From Polyangiaceae bacterium (lineage in GTDB: Bacteria; Myxococcota_A; Polyangia; Polyangiales; Polyangiaceae), in NCBI GenBank assembly GCA_022447485.1, contig JAKVCH010000031.1:1-15115 (forward strand): a stretch of DNA of 15,115 nucleotides. The letters run 5' to 3'. Below the pieces are notes generated by a model that had not been told where the DNA came from, did no database searches, and worked only from the letters and a program-made list of their open reading frames with translations. Positions 6,683 to 14,132 of this stretch are shown here, one piece after another. The translations under genes were made by a program, and so were the position numbers. The first letter of the stretch is position 1; every line of letters starts with the position of its first letter.

Positions 6683-7740
6683 GTCAAAGTGCAATTCTAA
6701 GTGATCATCACCTGGCACCTTCGACGCCCACCCAGCGTGCGCGTCTATTAGATCCGGGCATGAGTTTAACCCTACGGCCCATGCGCTACCCAACATTCTA
6801 TGAAATGTATCGGGACGCGATCAAGAATACATGGACGGTCGACGAGGTTGATTTCTCAACGGACACTGGGGATCTGCTTACGAAAATGAGTCCCGGCGAG
6901 TGTCATCTCGTTCAGCGTTTGGTGGCTTTCTTCGCGACTGGCGACTCGATCGTTGCGAACAACCTGGTGCTGAATCTCTATCAGCATATCAATGCCCCCG
7001 AGGCCCGGTTGTACCTTTCACGCCAACTTTATGAGGAGGCTTTGCATGTGCAATTTTATCTTACGCTTCTCGATACCTATCTGCCGGATGAGCGAGAGCG
7101 AGAGTTAGCCTTCGCAGCGGTTGAGAATATTCCGAGCATTCGCAAAAAAGCGGAGTTTTGCTTCAAATGGATTGATTCTCTGCAAGAGCGTAGCCGTCTG
7201 GAGGATCAGACCGACCGAAGAGCATTTTTGCTGAACCTAATTTGCTTTGCGGCGTGTATCGAAGGGCTCTTTTTCTTTGGCGCTTTCGCCTACGTCTACT
7301 TTCTGCGCAGCCGCGGCTTGCTGCATGGTTTAGCAGGGGGAACGAATTGGGTCTTTCGCGATGAAAGCTGTCATATGAACTTTGCTTTTGAAGTCATCGA
7401 TACAGTGCGTCGCGAAGAACCGGAGCTTTTTGACGATCGTTTCGAAGCACAAGTACGAGAAATGATTGATGAGGCTGTGGATTGTGAGACACAATTCGCG
7501 ATGGACCTTCTCGGCGAAGGGGTTGCCGGCTTATCTCTGGCTGAGATGCGAGGCTACCTCGAGTATGTAGCTGACCAACGCCTAGCGCGCTTAGATATCG
7601 CGCCGCAGTACGGTACCAAGAACCCTTTGGACTTCATGGAGCTGCAGGATGTTCAAGAGGTCGCCAATTTCTTCGAACGGCGGGTGAGTGCCTATCAAGT
7701 TGGGGTGGCTGGAGAAGTCGAATTTGATCAGGACTTTTAG
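6679..7740 (+). CDS. nrdB: Class Ia ribonucleoside-diphosphate reductase, beta (radical) subunit
   Basis: 353 residues from the ATG at 6679. This start overlaps the nrdA stop as ATGA and has GAGG (6668-6671) 7 bases upstream. An ATG at 6673 would add two residues but sits 1 base from that site. The di-metal ligands of the ferritin-like fold are all present: Asp89 (GDSIV), Glu120 and His123 (EALH), Glu195 (CIEGLFFF), Glu229 and His232 (ESCH). Tyr127, four residues after His123, matches the radical Tyr122 of E. coli NrdB, which supports a tyrosyl-radical class Ia enzyme over a Phe-bearing class Ic one. The flexible, hydrophobic/acidic C-terminus (VEFDQDF) should dock on NrdA. Radical generation needs O2, so this is the aerobic, B12-independent route. 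Confidence 0.96.
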   Translation: MSQSAILSDHHLAPSTPTQRARLLDPGMSLTLRPMRYPTFYEMYRDAIKNTWTVDEVDFSTDTGDLLTKMSPGECHLVQRLVAFFATGDSIVANNLVLNLYQHINAPEARLYLSRQLYEEALHVQFYLTLLDTYLPDERERELAFAAVENIPSIRKKAEFCFKWIDSLQERSRLEDQTDRRAFLLNLICFAACIEGLFFFGAFAYVYFLRSRGLLHGLAGGTNWVFRDESCHMNFAFEVIDTVRREEPELFDDRFEAQVREMIDEAVDCETQFAMDLLGEGVAGLSLAEMRGYLEYVADQRLARLDIAPQYGTKNPLDFMELQDVQEVANFFERRVSAYQVGVAGEVEFDQDF

Positions 7741-7768
7741 GTCCGGTCATTGAGGTCCGGTCATTGAG
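7741..7768. repeat. 14-bp perfect tandem repeat at the convergent 3' ends
   Basis: GTCCGGTCATTGAG occurs twice in tandem at 7741-7754 and 7755-7768, starting on the base after the nrdB stop. The second copy contains the stop codon of the minus-strand lipoprotein gene (TCA at 7761-7763), so the first copy duplicates that gene's final codons past the stop. It looks like a recent tandem duplication. No terminator structure is evident in the gap. Confidence 0.85.
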
Positions 7769-8045
7769 GGCAGTGCATATTGCAACCGCCCTGACCTTTG
7801 CATTCATTCTTTCCAGCGCAGTCGTTGCCCTCAGGTACAGCGCAGCCGCCTTGTCCCTTGCAATCGTTCTTACCCATGCAGCATTCTTTGTCATGGGTAA
7901 GAGCGGCAGTCGGAGCTGCGGCTGCTTTTGCCTGTGCGCCATCTGAGACTGACTTCTTTTCAGCTTGAGGGCAGGCTGTCAGCGTGAGACCAGCCGCTGC
8001 TGCAAGGGCCCATTGAATTGCTTGAGGTGAGACAGTTTTACTCAT
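7761..8045 (-). CDS. Small Cys-rich lipoprotein, bufferin (BufA2-like) metallophore family
   Basis: 94 residues from the ATG at 8045. A signal peptide of about 25 residues ends in LTAC, a canonical lipobox, so the mature protein should be lipid-anchored at that Cys. An Ala-rich linker follows, then a Cys-rich domain with eight further cysteines and the repeated 11-mer GKNDCKGQGGC / GKNECKGQGGC. CKG-type repeats of this kind occur in small periplasmic bufferin-type metallophores, whose cysteines can be modified by an MNIO (DUF692, BufB) enzyme to bind copper. The family placement rests on the repeat pattern and is tentative. No BufB or BufC gene is adjacent. The frame stays open to 8111, but the extra codons lie in the SRP RNA terminator, so 8045 is preferred. 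No strong Shine-Dalgarno is seen. It follows the SRP RNA on the same strand. Confidence 0.8.
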   Translation of the reverse strand: MSKTVSPQAIQWALAAAAGLTLTACPQAEKKSVSDGAQAKAAAAPTAALTHDKECCMGKNDCKGQGGCAVPEGNDCAGKNECKGQGGCNMHCPQ

Positions 8046-8092
8046 GGTGGAAGTAGAGCGGCAATCGCCTTGCCGACAACGGGCATGGTCAC

Positions 8093-8110
8093 AAAAAAAC
8101 GGGCCCACCA
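8093..8110 (-). terminator. Rho-independent terminator of the SRP RNA gene
   Basis: Read on the minus strand, the 3' half of the SRP RNA terminal stem (TGGTGGGCCC, 8101-8110) is followed by one G-C step and then seven T residues (8093-8099). The terminal helix of the RNA, closing with GGGTCCACCA at 8170-8179, thus doubles as the terminator stem. Confidence 0.75.
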
Positions 8111-8179
8111 CACTCGCTTTCCTCTACCGTTGCTCCCTTCCGGGCCTGGCGGAGTTCAAGGCGCGCTGTTGGTGGACCC
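8101..8179 (-). ncRNA. ffs: Signal recognition particle RNA, small bacterial (4.5S) type
   Basis: The minus strand carries the conserved SRP domain IV core CCAGGCCCGGAAGGGAGCA (8131-8149) followed by ACGGTAG. This core has the GGAA tetraloop (8138-8141) and the asymmetric AGCA/ACGG internal loop bound by the Ffh M domain. The ends close as GGGTCCACCA (8170-8179) with TGGTGGGCCC (8101-8110), giving a hairpin of about 80 nucleotides. The RNA scaffolds Ffh and FtsY for co-translational targeting of membrane proteins. The exact 5' end may be a few bases further upstream (to about 8186), as a candidate promoter suggests. No Alu domain of the large Bacillus type is visible. Confidence 0.92.
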
Positions 8180-8192
8180 ACAAGCTGAGGCT

Positions 8193-8221
8193 CTGTTAGC
8201 CCAACCGAGCTGTTGATGCAA
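8193..8221 (-). promoter_or_regulatory. Candidate promoter for the SRP RNA
   Basis: On the minus strand TTGCAT (8221-8216) and TAACAG (8198-8193) are 17 bases apart, which is sigma70 spacing. The -10 match is poor (3 of 6), but the predicted start near 8186 agrees with the SRP RNA 5' end. The call rests on position as much as on sequence. Confidence 0.4.
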
Positions 8222-8519
8222 ATTGAAATCCTCTTCCAGCGGGAATCTTCTAACCTGCTCAAGCTGGCTCATTAAGTCGGAGAAATCTCATTTTTATCCC
8301 TGGATAAGAGGCTGAATCTGCCGTTCACCTTGAGTGGCACCCACGGAGAGAGACGTTTTCGCTCTCCTCAGTGAAACGTTACGCTTTGAACTTCTGTTGA
8401 AGTAGAAAGTGGCTGTTAACCCCTCTATAGCGCTCCGAGGGTGCCGGGCTTTGTCCCTAACGAGGTACACCTTGAGTCGCTTATCGACCGGCAGCGGTAA
8501 GTTTTGTACGCTCCCACCC
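8222..8519. other. Gene-free, structured intergenic stretch before the coiled-coil gene
   Basis: No convincing coding region lies here. Several inverted repeats are visible: TTATCC-CT-GGATAA (8294-8307), GGAGAG/CTCTCC flanking a short CG-TTTT-CG hairpin (about 8345-8367), ACTTC-TGTT-GAAGT (8390-8403) and CCCTC/GAGGG (about 8421-8441). The decamer CACCTTGAGT occurs twice, at 8326-8335 and 8468-8477. The stretch must hold the promoter of the downstream gene, but no strong -35/-10 pair stands out. It could be a long structured leader or an uncharacterised small RNA. It does not match tmRNA, RNase P RNA or a riboswitch class I can recognise. Confidence 0.4.
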
Positions 8520-9941
8520 ATGGGCGGGGAAGAGAAAGATGCTGATGTCTTGGCGGGTCAGCAGGTAACTGGAGTGATTCCAGACCTGGAAGTCTCTTTG
8601 CCACGGCCAGAGCCTCAGCAGGCTCTATCTACCCAGCAGGCTCTATCTCCTGGGCCAGCAAAAGCGAGTCAGGAAGAGTTGTCCTTTGATTTATCGTTCC
8701 CCGATGAAGATTTAGGCGCCCAAGGAGTCATGGAAGACACGGGTGGAGAAAACCCTACAGCTGCTCAGGGCGTGGGGCTTTTAGACTGGGATGATCTTTC
8801 GGGAAATGATGCTCCAGGCGCTGATCCAAATTTTACGCTCGGAATAGGCCAGGAGGAAAACCAAACTCCTGGACTCGACACCTCAGAGCGGCGAGTAGAC
8901 ATGGCATGGCCCCAAGGGACTCGGCCCGGCGCAGATGAAATAGAAGTTTCGAAAGAAGAGCTGAAAGCGGCCGCGGGTTTTGGAGTCGCACCACAGACGG
9001 TTTTCGTCGCGCCCGCGTACTTTTTTCGCGTGGTTCTTGCACGACGAGAAATAGCCCAGCGTCTTGCACTAGAGCAGCAAGGTCTCAAAAAGGCTGAGGA
9101 TCAGCGAGATGAAATCCTCGCAGAACTTGCACTACGACTTCGTCAGACATGCGCGACCGATGACCGCTTCTCATCTCTTTATCAGCAGTTGGCGAGAGCT
9201 GGCTCCCAGGTATCAGACGCGAAAAGGCGCCTTTCTGCCGCTGATGAAATAGGCTCCGCTGCCCTATTAAGTTTGGACGAAGAATTAGAGCAACTGGGTC
9301 AAGCTCTGCGCTTGGCAGCAGAAACGGCGGCTCAAGCAGAGGCCGCCTATCAAAGTACAGAATTCATAACAAAGAAGGCTCAGGCCACTCTTCAGCGTAT
9401 TCTGATTGAAAAGCGCAATTTGCTCAGCCGTTGGGAAGAACAAGAGCAAGAAGTCGATCAATCTCAGTTAGAGGATTTAGAGCAGAAGAAGTCCCAAGCC
9501 GAGGACGCTGTCGCCGAAGCCCAGACAGTCCAAGCGAAAAGTTTAGAGGTCTTGAAGAAGCAGCGCGATATTTTAGCGCAGTCCCAGACCGCGGTGGGGG
9601 GAGCTGAAGCCCGCAAAGAAGCTGAAGTTTTGACTCAAGCCGATGAATTGCAGCTTCGCAGTCGAGAGGTGACTGAAATGCGCAAACGGGAAATAGCTGC
9701 GGGAGCCGATATTGGTCGAGCCATTCTCGCGCTTCGAGGCGAAATCAATATCCCCGATGAAGATCGGCGCACGCTTTTGGAGATGGAAGGGTCGATCAAT
9801 GACTATTTACGGAGGGTTGTCCTTTTGGAGCGTACTGATGAGGTTCTCGACCGGCAGGCTTTTGATCGAGGTAGGTGGATAGTGATTTTAGGGGTGACGG
9901 TTCTCGTTGCTGTCGTGAGTTGGTGGTTTCTCGGCTCCTAG
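8520..9941 (+). CDS. Coiled-coil protein with a single C-terminal membrane anchor, function unknown
   Basis: 473 residues from the ATG at 8520. Residues 1-150 are acidic, low-complexity and probably disordered, with short motifs such as SFDLSFPDEDLG and GLLDWDDLSGND. They include the tandem QQALST/QQALSP. Residues about 165-450 are rich in Glu, Gln, Ala, Lys and Arg with heptad-like spacing and almost no Pro or Gly, as in long coiled coils. Residues 452-471 (WIVILGVTVLVAVVSWWFLG) form one transmembrane helix at the very end, so the bulk is probably cytoplasmic, tail-anchored to the inner membrane. No signal peptide or enzyme motif is seen. A GTG at 8409 would extend the frame by 37 basic residues unlike the acidic N-terminus, so 8520 is favoured; no good ribosome binding site marks either. 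A scaffold or envelope-tethering role is possible but unsupported. Confidence 0.82.
   Translation: MGGEEKDADVLAGQQVTGVIPDLEVSLPRPEPQQALSTQQALSPGPAKASQEELSFDLSFPDEDLGAQGVMEDTGGENPTAAQGVGLLDWDDLSGNDAPGADPNFTLGIGQEENQTPGLDTSERRVDMAWPQGTRPGADEIEVSKEELKAAAGFGVAPQTVFVAPAYFFRVVLARREIAQRLALEQQGLKKAEDQRDEILAELALRLRQTCATDDRFSSLYQQLARAGSQVSDAKRRLSAADEIGSAALLSLDEELEQLGQALRLAAETAAQAEAAYQSTEFITKKAQATLQRILIEKRNLLSRWEEQEQEVDQSQLEDLEQKKSQAEDAVAEAQTVQAKSLEVLKKQRDILAQSQTAVGGAEARKEAEVLTQADELQLRSREVTEMRKREIAAGADIGRAILALRGEINIPDEDRRTLLEMEGSINDYLRRVVLLERTDEVLDRQAFDRGRWIVILGVTVLVAVVSWWFLGS
8616..8651 (+). repeat. 18-bp near-perfect in-frame tandem repeat
   Basis: Two 18-base units (8616-8633 and 8634-8651) begin CAGCAGGCTCTATCT and differ only in the last three bases. 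They encode QQALST and QQALSP in the disordered N-terminus of the coiled-coil protein. The near identity at DNA level indicates a recent in-frame duplication. Confidence 0.8.
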
Positions 9942-10018
9942 ATGCCTGCAATTCTCTTTAGATCCTGGCTAATGGTTGACGAGCGAGCTGTCTCCGCCGA
10001 AAACGGTGGTCGAAAATC

Positions 10019-11974
10019 ATGACTGTACTCAGCCTTCCTCGCCTGATGATTGAAGATATTCGCCCCTCTGTTGATGGCGGACTCTATGCTCTAAAACGGA
10101 TTGTCGGTGATAAAATCCACTTCAGCGCCGCCATTTATAAAGATGGCCATGATGCCCTTGATGCTCGGGTGGTGATTCGTGATGGGCGCGGTGAGGTCGT
10201 CGTGCAGCAGCCCATGTGCTTCGACATGTCTGCGGATCGCTGGTTTGCGACGGTCGAGGTACTTCGGGCAGGCACCTATCAAATGACGATTGAGGCTTGG
10301 CCCGATCATTTTGGAACTTGGCGGCGAGATCTTCAAAAGCGGCTTGATGCGGGTCAGGATCTTGCTCCTGAGCTTTTGGAAGGTGCGGCGATCATTCGAC
10401 GCAGGTTGGAGGAAGCTCCCCAGGATCTCCAGCAGCCTATGAAAAATGCAGCGGCGGCCCTTTCAAAGACCGATGACTCCGTCGAGAATCGCTTGCACTT
10501 AGCATTTTCTCAGACCCTTCTTGAGTTGATGCAGGGGCCATTGGTCGCGGCCGACCAGCTGACGTCGAGGAATCACCCGCTGAGGATTGATCGCCGTGAA
10601 GCTGCTTTTGCCTCTTGGTACGAGGCGTTTCCTCGCTCTCAGGGTCGTCAGCCCGGGCAGCATGGTACTTTAAAAGACACCGAAGCGAGGATTCCTGAAG
10701 TTGCCGCGATGGGCTTTGATGTTCTGTACTTACCGCCGATTCATCCAATTGGCTTAACCCATCGTAAGGGGCGGAATAATTCTACGACCGCCGAGCCAGG
10801 TGATGTCGGGTCTCCTTGGGCGATTGGAGGTCATGCAGGGGGGCATACTGCCATTCACCCAGAGTTGGGCGATGTGGATGACTTCAAAAGCCTTGTGAAA
10901 ACGGCTGGTGACTTTGGTATCGAAATCGCCCTCGATATTGCCTTTCAATGTTCACCGGATCACCCATGGGTGAAGTCCCATCCCGAATGGTTCTTCGTAC
11001 GACCAGATGGGAGCATTCGCTACGCTGAGAATCCACCGAAGCGTTATGAAGATATCTACCCTCTGAATTTTTGGGGTGATGAAGGTCTATGGATAGCGGC
11101 GCGCGATGCAATGCTCTATTGGGTTGAGCTGGGCGTAAAGACGTTTCGGGTCGACAATCCCCACACAAAACCCTTAGCTTTCTGGGAGTGGGCGATCAGA
11201 GAGATTCAGGAAAAGCATCCAGACGTGATCTTTCTCTCCGAGTCTTTTACTAAGCCGAATCGTATGTACGGTTTAGCGAAGATTGGCTTTACCCAGAGCT
11301 ATACCTACTTTACCTGGAAGAATACTCGCCAGGAACTGGAAGAGTTTTTGACTGAATTGAGCTCTGAGAAAGTTGCAGACTTCTACCGACCAAATTTCTT
11401 CGCCAATACTCCAGATATTCTCCATGAATATTTGCAAAAGGGCGGTCGAGCTGCTTTTCGGATCCGCTTGCTTTTGGCCGCAACCCTGGCGCCGGTTTAC
11501 GGTATTTATTCGGGTTTTGAGCTTTGTGAGGGCGAGGCTGTCGCTGAGGGTAGTGAGGAGTACCTCAATTCTGAGAAATACGAGATCAGGGTGCGCGATT
11601 GGAATGCGCCAGGGAATATCAAGCGAGATGTGTCGCGTCTGAATCGCTTACGCCAGGTAGAGCCGGCCCTGCAAGAATTGACTAATTTCCGCGTCGTGCA
11701 TGGGCATAATGATCGAATTTTCAGTTATCTGAAGCTCGACGGCACCTCCGAGCAGCCCCGCCACTTATTGGGTGTTGTTAATTTGGATCCCCATGAAATC
11801 CAAGAAACCTCGATCTTTGTGCCTCTTGCTGACTTGGGTCTTGGGGAAAATGATGAATACACCGTGGAAGACTTGCTGAGTGGTAGTGTCTATACCTGGC
11901 GTGGAAGCGAAAATTATGTGCGTTTGGACCCCCGAGAGAAGGTAGGACATCTCTTTCGCATTCAACGCAAATAA
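10019..11974 (+). CDS. glgE: Alpha-1,4-glucan:maltose-1-phosphate maltosyltransferase GlgE
   Basis: 651 residues, the usual length for GlgE (GH13_3). It transfers maltosyl units from alpha-maltose-1-phosphate to the non-reducing end of alpha-1,4-glucan. The N-terminal beta-sandwich is about 1-100, with a helical insert at 100-180, then the (beta/alpha)8 barrel. Family-specific blocks are intact: ASWYEAFPRSQGR (198-210), LYLPPIHPIGLTHRKGRNN (236-254) and CSPDHPWVKSHPEWF (311-325). FRVDNPHTKP at 376-385 gives nucleophile Asp379. FLSESF at 405-410 gives acid/base Glu408, and NTPDIL at 463-468 gives the third acidic residue, Asp466. It leads a plus-strand alpha-glucan cluster, with glgX 43 bases downstream. 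Maltose-1-phosphate would come from TreS-Pep2 or GlgM; neither gene is in the window. The start ATG follows a weak GGTGG site. Confidence 0.95.
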   Translation: MTVLSLPRLMIEDIRPSVDGGLYALKRIVGDKIHFSAAIYKDGHDALDARVVIRDGRGEVVVQQPMCFDMSADRWFATVEVLRAGTYQMTIEAWPDHFGTWRRDLQKRLDAGQDLAPELLEGAAIIRRRLEEAPQDLQQPMKNAAAALSKTDDSVENRLHLAFSQTLLELMQGPLVAADQLTSRNHPLRIDRREAAFASWYEAFPRSQGRQPGQHGTLKDTEARIPEVAAMGFDVLYLPPIHPIGLTHRKGRNNSTTAEPGDVGSPWAIGGHAGGHTAIHPELGDVDDFKSLVKTAGDFGIEIALDIAFQCSPDHPWVKSHPEWFFVRPDGSIRYAENPPKRYEDIYPLNFWGDEGLWIAARDAMLYWVELGVKTFRVDNPHTKPLAFWEWAIREIQEKHPDVIFLSESFTKPNRMYGLAKIGFTQSYTYFTWKNTRQELEEFLTELSSEKVADFYRPNFFANTPDILHEYLQKGGRAAFRIRLLLAATLAPVYGIYSGFELCEGEAVAEGSEEYLNSEKYEIRVRDWNAPGNIKRDVSRLNRLRQVEPALQELTNFRVVHGHNDRIFSYLKLDGTSEQPRHLLGVVNLDPHEIQETSIFVPLADLGLGENDEYTVEDLLSGSVYTWRGSENYVRLDPREKVGHLFRIQRK

Positions 11975-11978
11975 GCCT

Positions 11979-12005
11979 CTCGCTCCTTAGCGCGAGAATC
12001 GCTAA
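11979..12005 (+). other. Two mutually exclusive hairpins between glgE and glgX
   Basis: CTCGC (11979-11983) can pair with GCGAG (11992-11996), or TTAGCG (11987-11992) can pair with CGCTAA (12000-12005). The stems share bases and cannot form together. No T-run follows, so this is not a terminator. It could set the relative expression or mRNA stability of glgX against glgE, or be chance. Confidence 0.3.
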
Positions 12006-12017
12006 CGTCGGACCCTC

Positions 12018-14132
12018 ATGAGGATATGGCCAGGAAGTGCATCAAAGCTCGGGGCAATCTGGGATGGCGAGGGAGTCAACTTTGCTCTCTTCTCTCAGAA
12101 TGCAACGGGAGTTGACCTTTGTCTTTACGATAGTCACGACGCAACTCGAGAGACCCATCGTATACCGCTCACAGAGCGAACGAATCGAGTTTGGCATTGT
12201 TACTCGCCTGATATTCGACCGGGTCAGCTCTATGCTTATCGAGTGCACGGGCCCTACGCTCCGGAGCGGGGCATGCGCTTCAATCCCCATAAGGTCGTTG
12301 TGGACCCCTATGCTCGAGCAATTGCCGGTCGGGTCGAATGGCATGATGCGGTTTTTGCCTACCAGGTGGGGCATTCTGATGGCGACCTATCCTTTTCCGA
12401 AACCGATAGCGCGGCATATGTACCGAAATGCGTTGTGGTCGATGAAGCATTCACTTGGGGTGATGATCGGCCGCCGCAGATTCCGTGGAGTGATACACTC
12501 ATCTATGAAGCTCACGTAAAGGGGATGACGATGAAGCATCCCGAGGTTCCTGCAAACCTCCGGGGCACATATTTGGGACTCGCGTCAGATGCGATTCTTG
12601 ATCACCTCAAAAGCCTGGGTGTGACGGCGATTGAGCTTCTTCCGGTGCACCATCTGACGGTGGAGCGACGTTTGCGCGACCTCGGCCTGACAAATTATTG
12701 GGGTTATCAAAGCCTCGGATTCTTCGCTCCTGACCCGCGTTATGCCACTGGCGCCATGGGGCAGCAGGTGAATGAATTCAAGACGATGGTCAAAGCATTC
12801 CATCGTGAAGGCATCGAGGTGATTCTAGATGTCGTTTATAATCACACGGGCGAGGGCAACCATATGGGCCCGAATATCTGTTTCCGAGGCATTGATAACG
12901 CCGCCTACTATCGCTTGGTGCCTGAGGATCAACGCCATTATCAAGACTTTACAGGCTGTGGGAATAGCTGGAATGTTTCTCACCCCCGGGCGCTCCAGCT
13001 GATTTTAGACAGCCTGCGCCATTGGGTGGTCGATATGCATGTGGATGGCTTTCGTTTCGATCTGGCACCGACTCTCGCGCGCGATCCCTTTGAATTTGAC
13101 AGCTTTTCGAGGTTTTTTGCCACGGTACAGCAGGACCCAGTTCTTTCTCAGGTGAAGCTAATCGCTGAACCTTGGGACGTAGGACCCGGTGGCTATCGAC
13201 TTGGCGGCTTCCCCCCGGGTTGGGCGGAGTGGAATGGTCGCTACCGAGACTCGTTACGACGATTTTGGAAGGGAGATCCGGGGCAGGTTCCAGAGCTAGC
13301 TTCCCGTCTCAGTGGCTCCAGCGATATCTTTCAGTCCAGCGATCGTGGGCCTTATGCCAGCGTGAACTTTGTGACCTGCCATGACGGTTATACGCTGCAT
13401 GACCTTGTCAGTTATGAAGAAAAGCATAACGAAGCCAATGGTGAGGGAAATCGTGATGGCCACGGTGACAATCTCTCCAGGAACTGGGGGCACGAAGGCG
13501 AAACTCGCGCGGCATGGGTGAATCGCATGCGCGAGCGCATGTTGAAGAACTTTTTTGCGACCATGGCCTTTTCCCAGGGCGTGCCGATGATTTCCCACGG
13601 CGACGAGATTGGGCGATCGCAAAAGGGTAATAATAATGCTTATTGCCAGGATAGTGAGCTTACCTGGGTAGATTGGAATCTGAGCGATAGCCAAAAGGAA
13701 TTATTAGAGTTCGTCCGCAGGGTATTCAGCATTGCTCGCAAGAATTCGGTCTTTCGTCGCCGGAACTTCTTTTCCTCGAACCCCATGGGCGCCGATGAAA
13801 AGAAAGATATTTCTTGGATGAAGCCCGATGGCTCGGAAATGAGTGAGGCAGATTGGAAGAACGATAAGAATTTCGTTCTCGGTATGTTGATTGATGGCAA
13901 TGCCTCTGACGACATGGATGAGCGCGGCCGAGCGATTAAGGGTCAAACTCTCTTACTCTATATTAATGGTGGTAATCGTGCGAAACCCTGTAATCTGCCT
14001 CAACTATTAGAGCGAGGCTATTGGCATGAACTTGTTAATACTGCCCAACGCACCCACCGTATTCCCAAGGGGACTACATTAAACGTAGCGCCCCATTCTC
14101 TTGTTCTGCTTTGTTACGAAGGAACTGAATAA
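12018..14132 (+). CDS. glgX: Glycogen debranching enzyme GlgX (isoamylase type)
   Basis: 704 residues, normal for GlgX/TreX isoamylases (GH13_11), which hydrolyse alpha-1,6 branches left after phosphorylase action. The N-terminal carbohydrate-binding module (CBM48) is at about 5-100, including GVNFALFSQNA and RVHGPYAPERG. YEAHVKGMT (163-171) is a GlgX hallmark. The four GH13 regions are clear: DVVYNHTGEG (271-280), DGFRFDLA (343-350) with nucleophile Asp348, LIAEPWDVG (381-389) with acid/base Glu384, and FVTCHDGYTL (451-460) with Asp456. The enzyme is cytosolic, with no signal peptide. Its stop (TAA 14130-14132) overlaps the glgB start by one base (TAATG), so the two genes are coupled. Confidence 0.96.
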   Translation: MRIWPGSASKLGAIWDGEGVNFALFSQNATGVDLCLYDSHDATRETHRIPLTERTNRVWHCYSPDIRPGQLYAYRVHGPYAPERGMRFNPHKVVVDPYARAIAGRVEWHDAVFAYQVGHSDGDLSFSETDSAAYVPKCVVVDEAFTWGDDRPPQIPWSDTLIYEAHVKGMTMKHPEVPANLRGTYLGLASDAILDHLKSLGVTAIELLPVHHLTVERRLRDLGLTNYWGYQSLGFFAPDPRYATGAMGQQVNEFKTMVKAFHREGIEVILDVVYNHTGEGNHMGPNICFRGIDNAAYYRLVPEDQRHYQDFTGCGNSWNVSHPRALQLILDSLRHWVVDMHVDGFRFDLAPTLARDPFEFDSFSRFFATVQQDPVLSQVKLIAEPWDVGPGGYRLGGFPPGWAEWNGRYRDSLRRFWKGDPGQVPELASRLSGSSDIFQSSDRGPYASVNFVTCHDGYTLHDLVSYEEKHNEANGEGNRDGHGDNLSRNWGHEGETRAAWVNRMRERMLKNFFATMAFSQGVPMISHGDEIGRSQKGNNNAYCQDSELTWVDWNLSDSQKELLEFVRRVFSIARKNSVFRRRNFFSSNPMGADEKKDISWMKPDGSEMSEADWKNDKNFVLGMLIDGNASDDMDERGRAIKGQTLLLYINGGNRAKPCNLPQLLERGYWHELVNTAQRTHRIPKGTTLNVAPHSLVLLCYEGTE

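Noticed and set aside
8046..8111. N-terminal extension of the Cys-rich lipoprotein to an ATG at 8111
   Set aside because: It would place codons in the SRP RNA terminator and put a charged segment before an otherwise proper signal peptide.
8294..8307. TTATCC-CT-GGATAA palindrome as a terminator
   Set aside because: The T-run lies before the stem on the plus strand, and no T-run follows it on either strand. At most it is an operator.
8409..8519. GTG-initiated N-terminal extension of the coiled-coil protein
   Set aside because: The 37 added residues are basic and Ser/Leu-rich, unlike the acidic head. They coincide with inverted repeats and have no ribosome binding site.
8222..8519. 6S RNA, tmRNA or RNase P RNA
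   Set aside because: CACCTTGA-type words and hairpins suggested 6S RNA briefly, but no long closing stem with a central bubble could be drawn, and the tmRNA and RNase P signature blocks are absent.
12037..12519. 160-codon plus-strand frame inside glgX
   Set aside because: It is out of frame with a clear GlgX CBM48 region and shows no independent start signal or motif.
13296..13694. 132-codon minus-strand frame opposite glgX
   Set aside because: Its hydrophobic look comes from reading the GlgX catalytic region in antisense. It has no promoter or partner gene.
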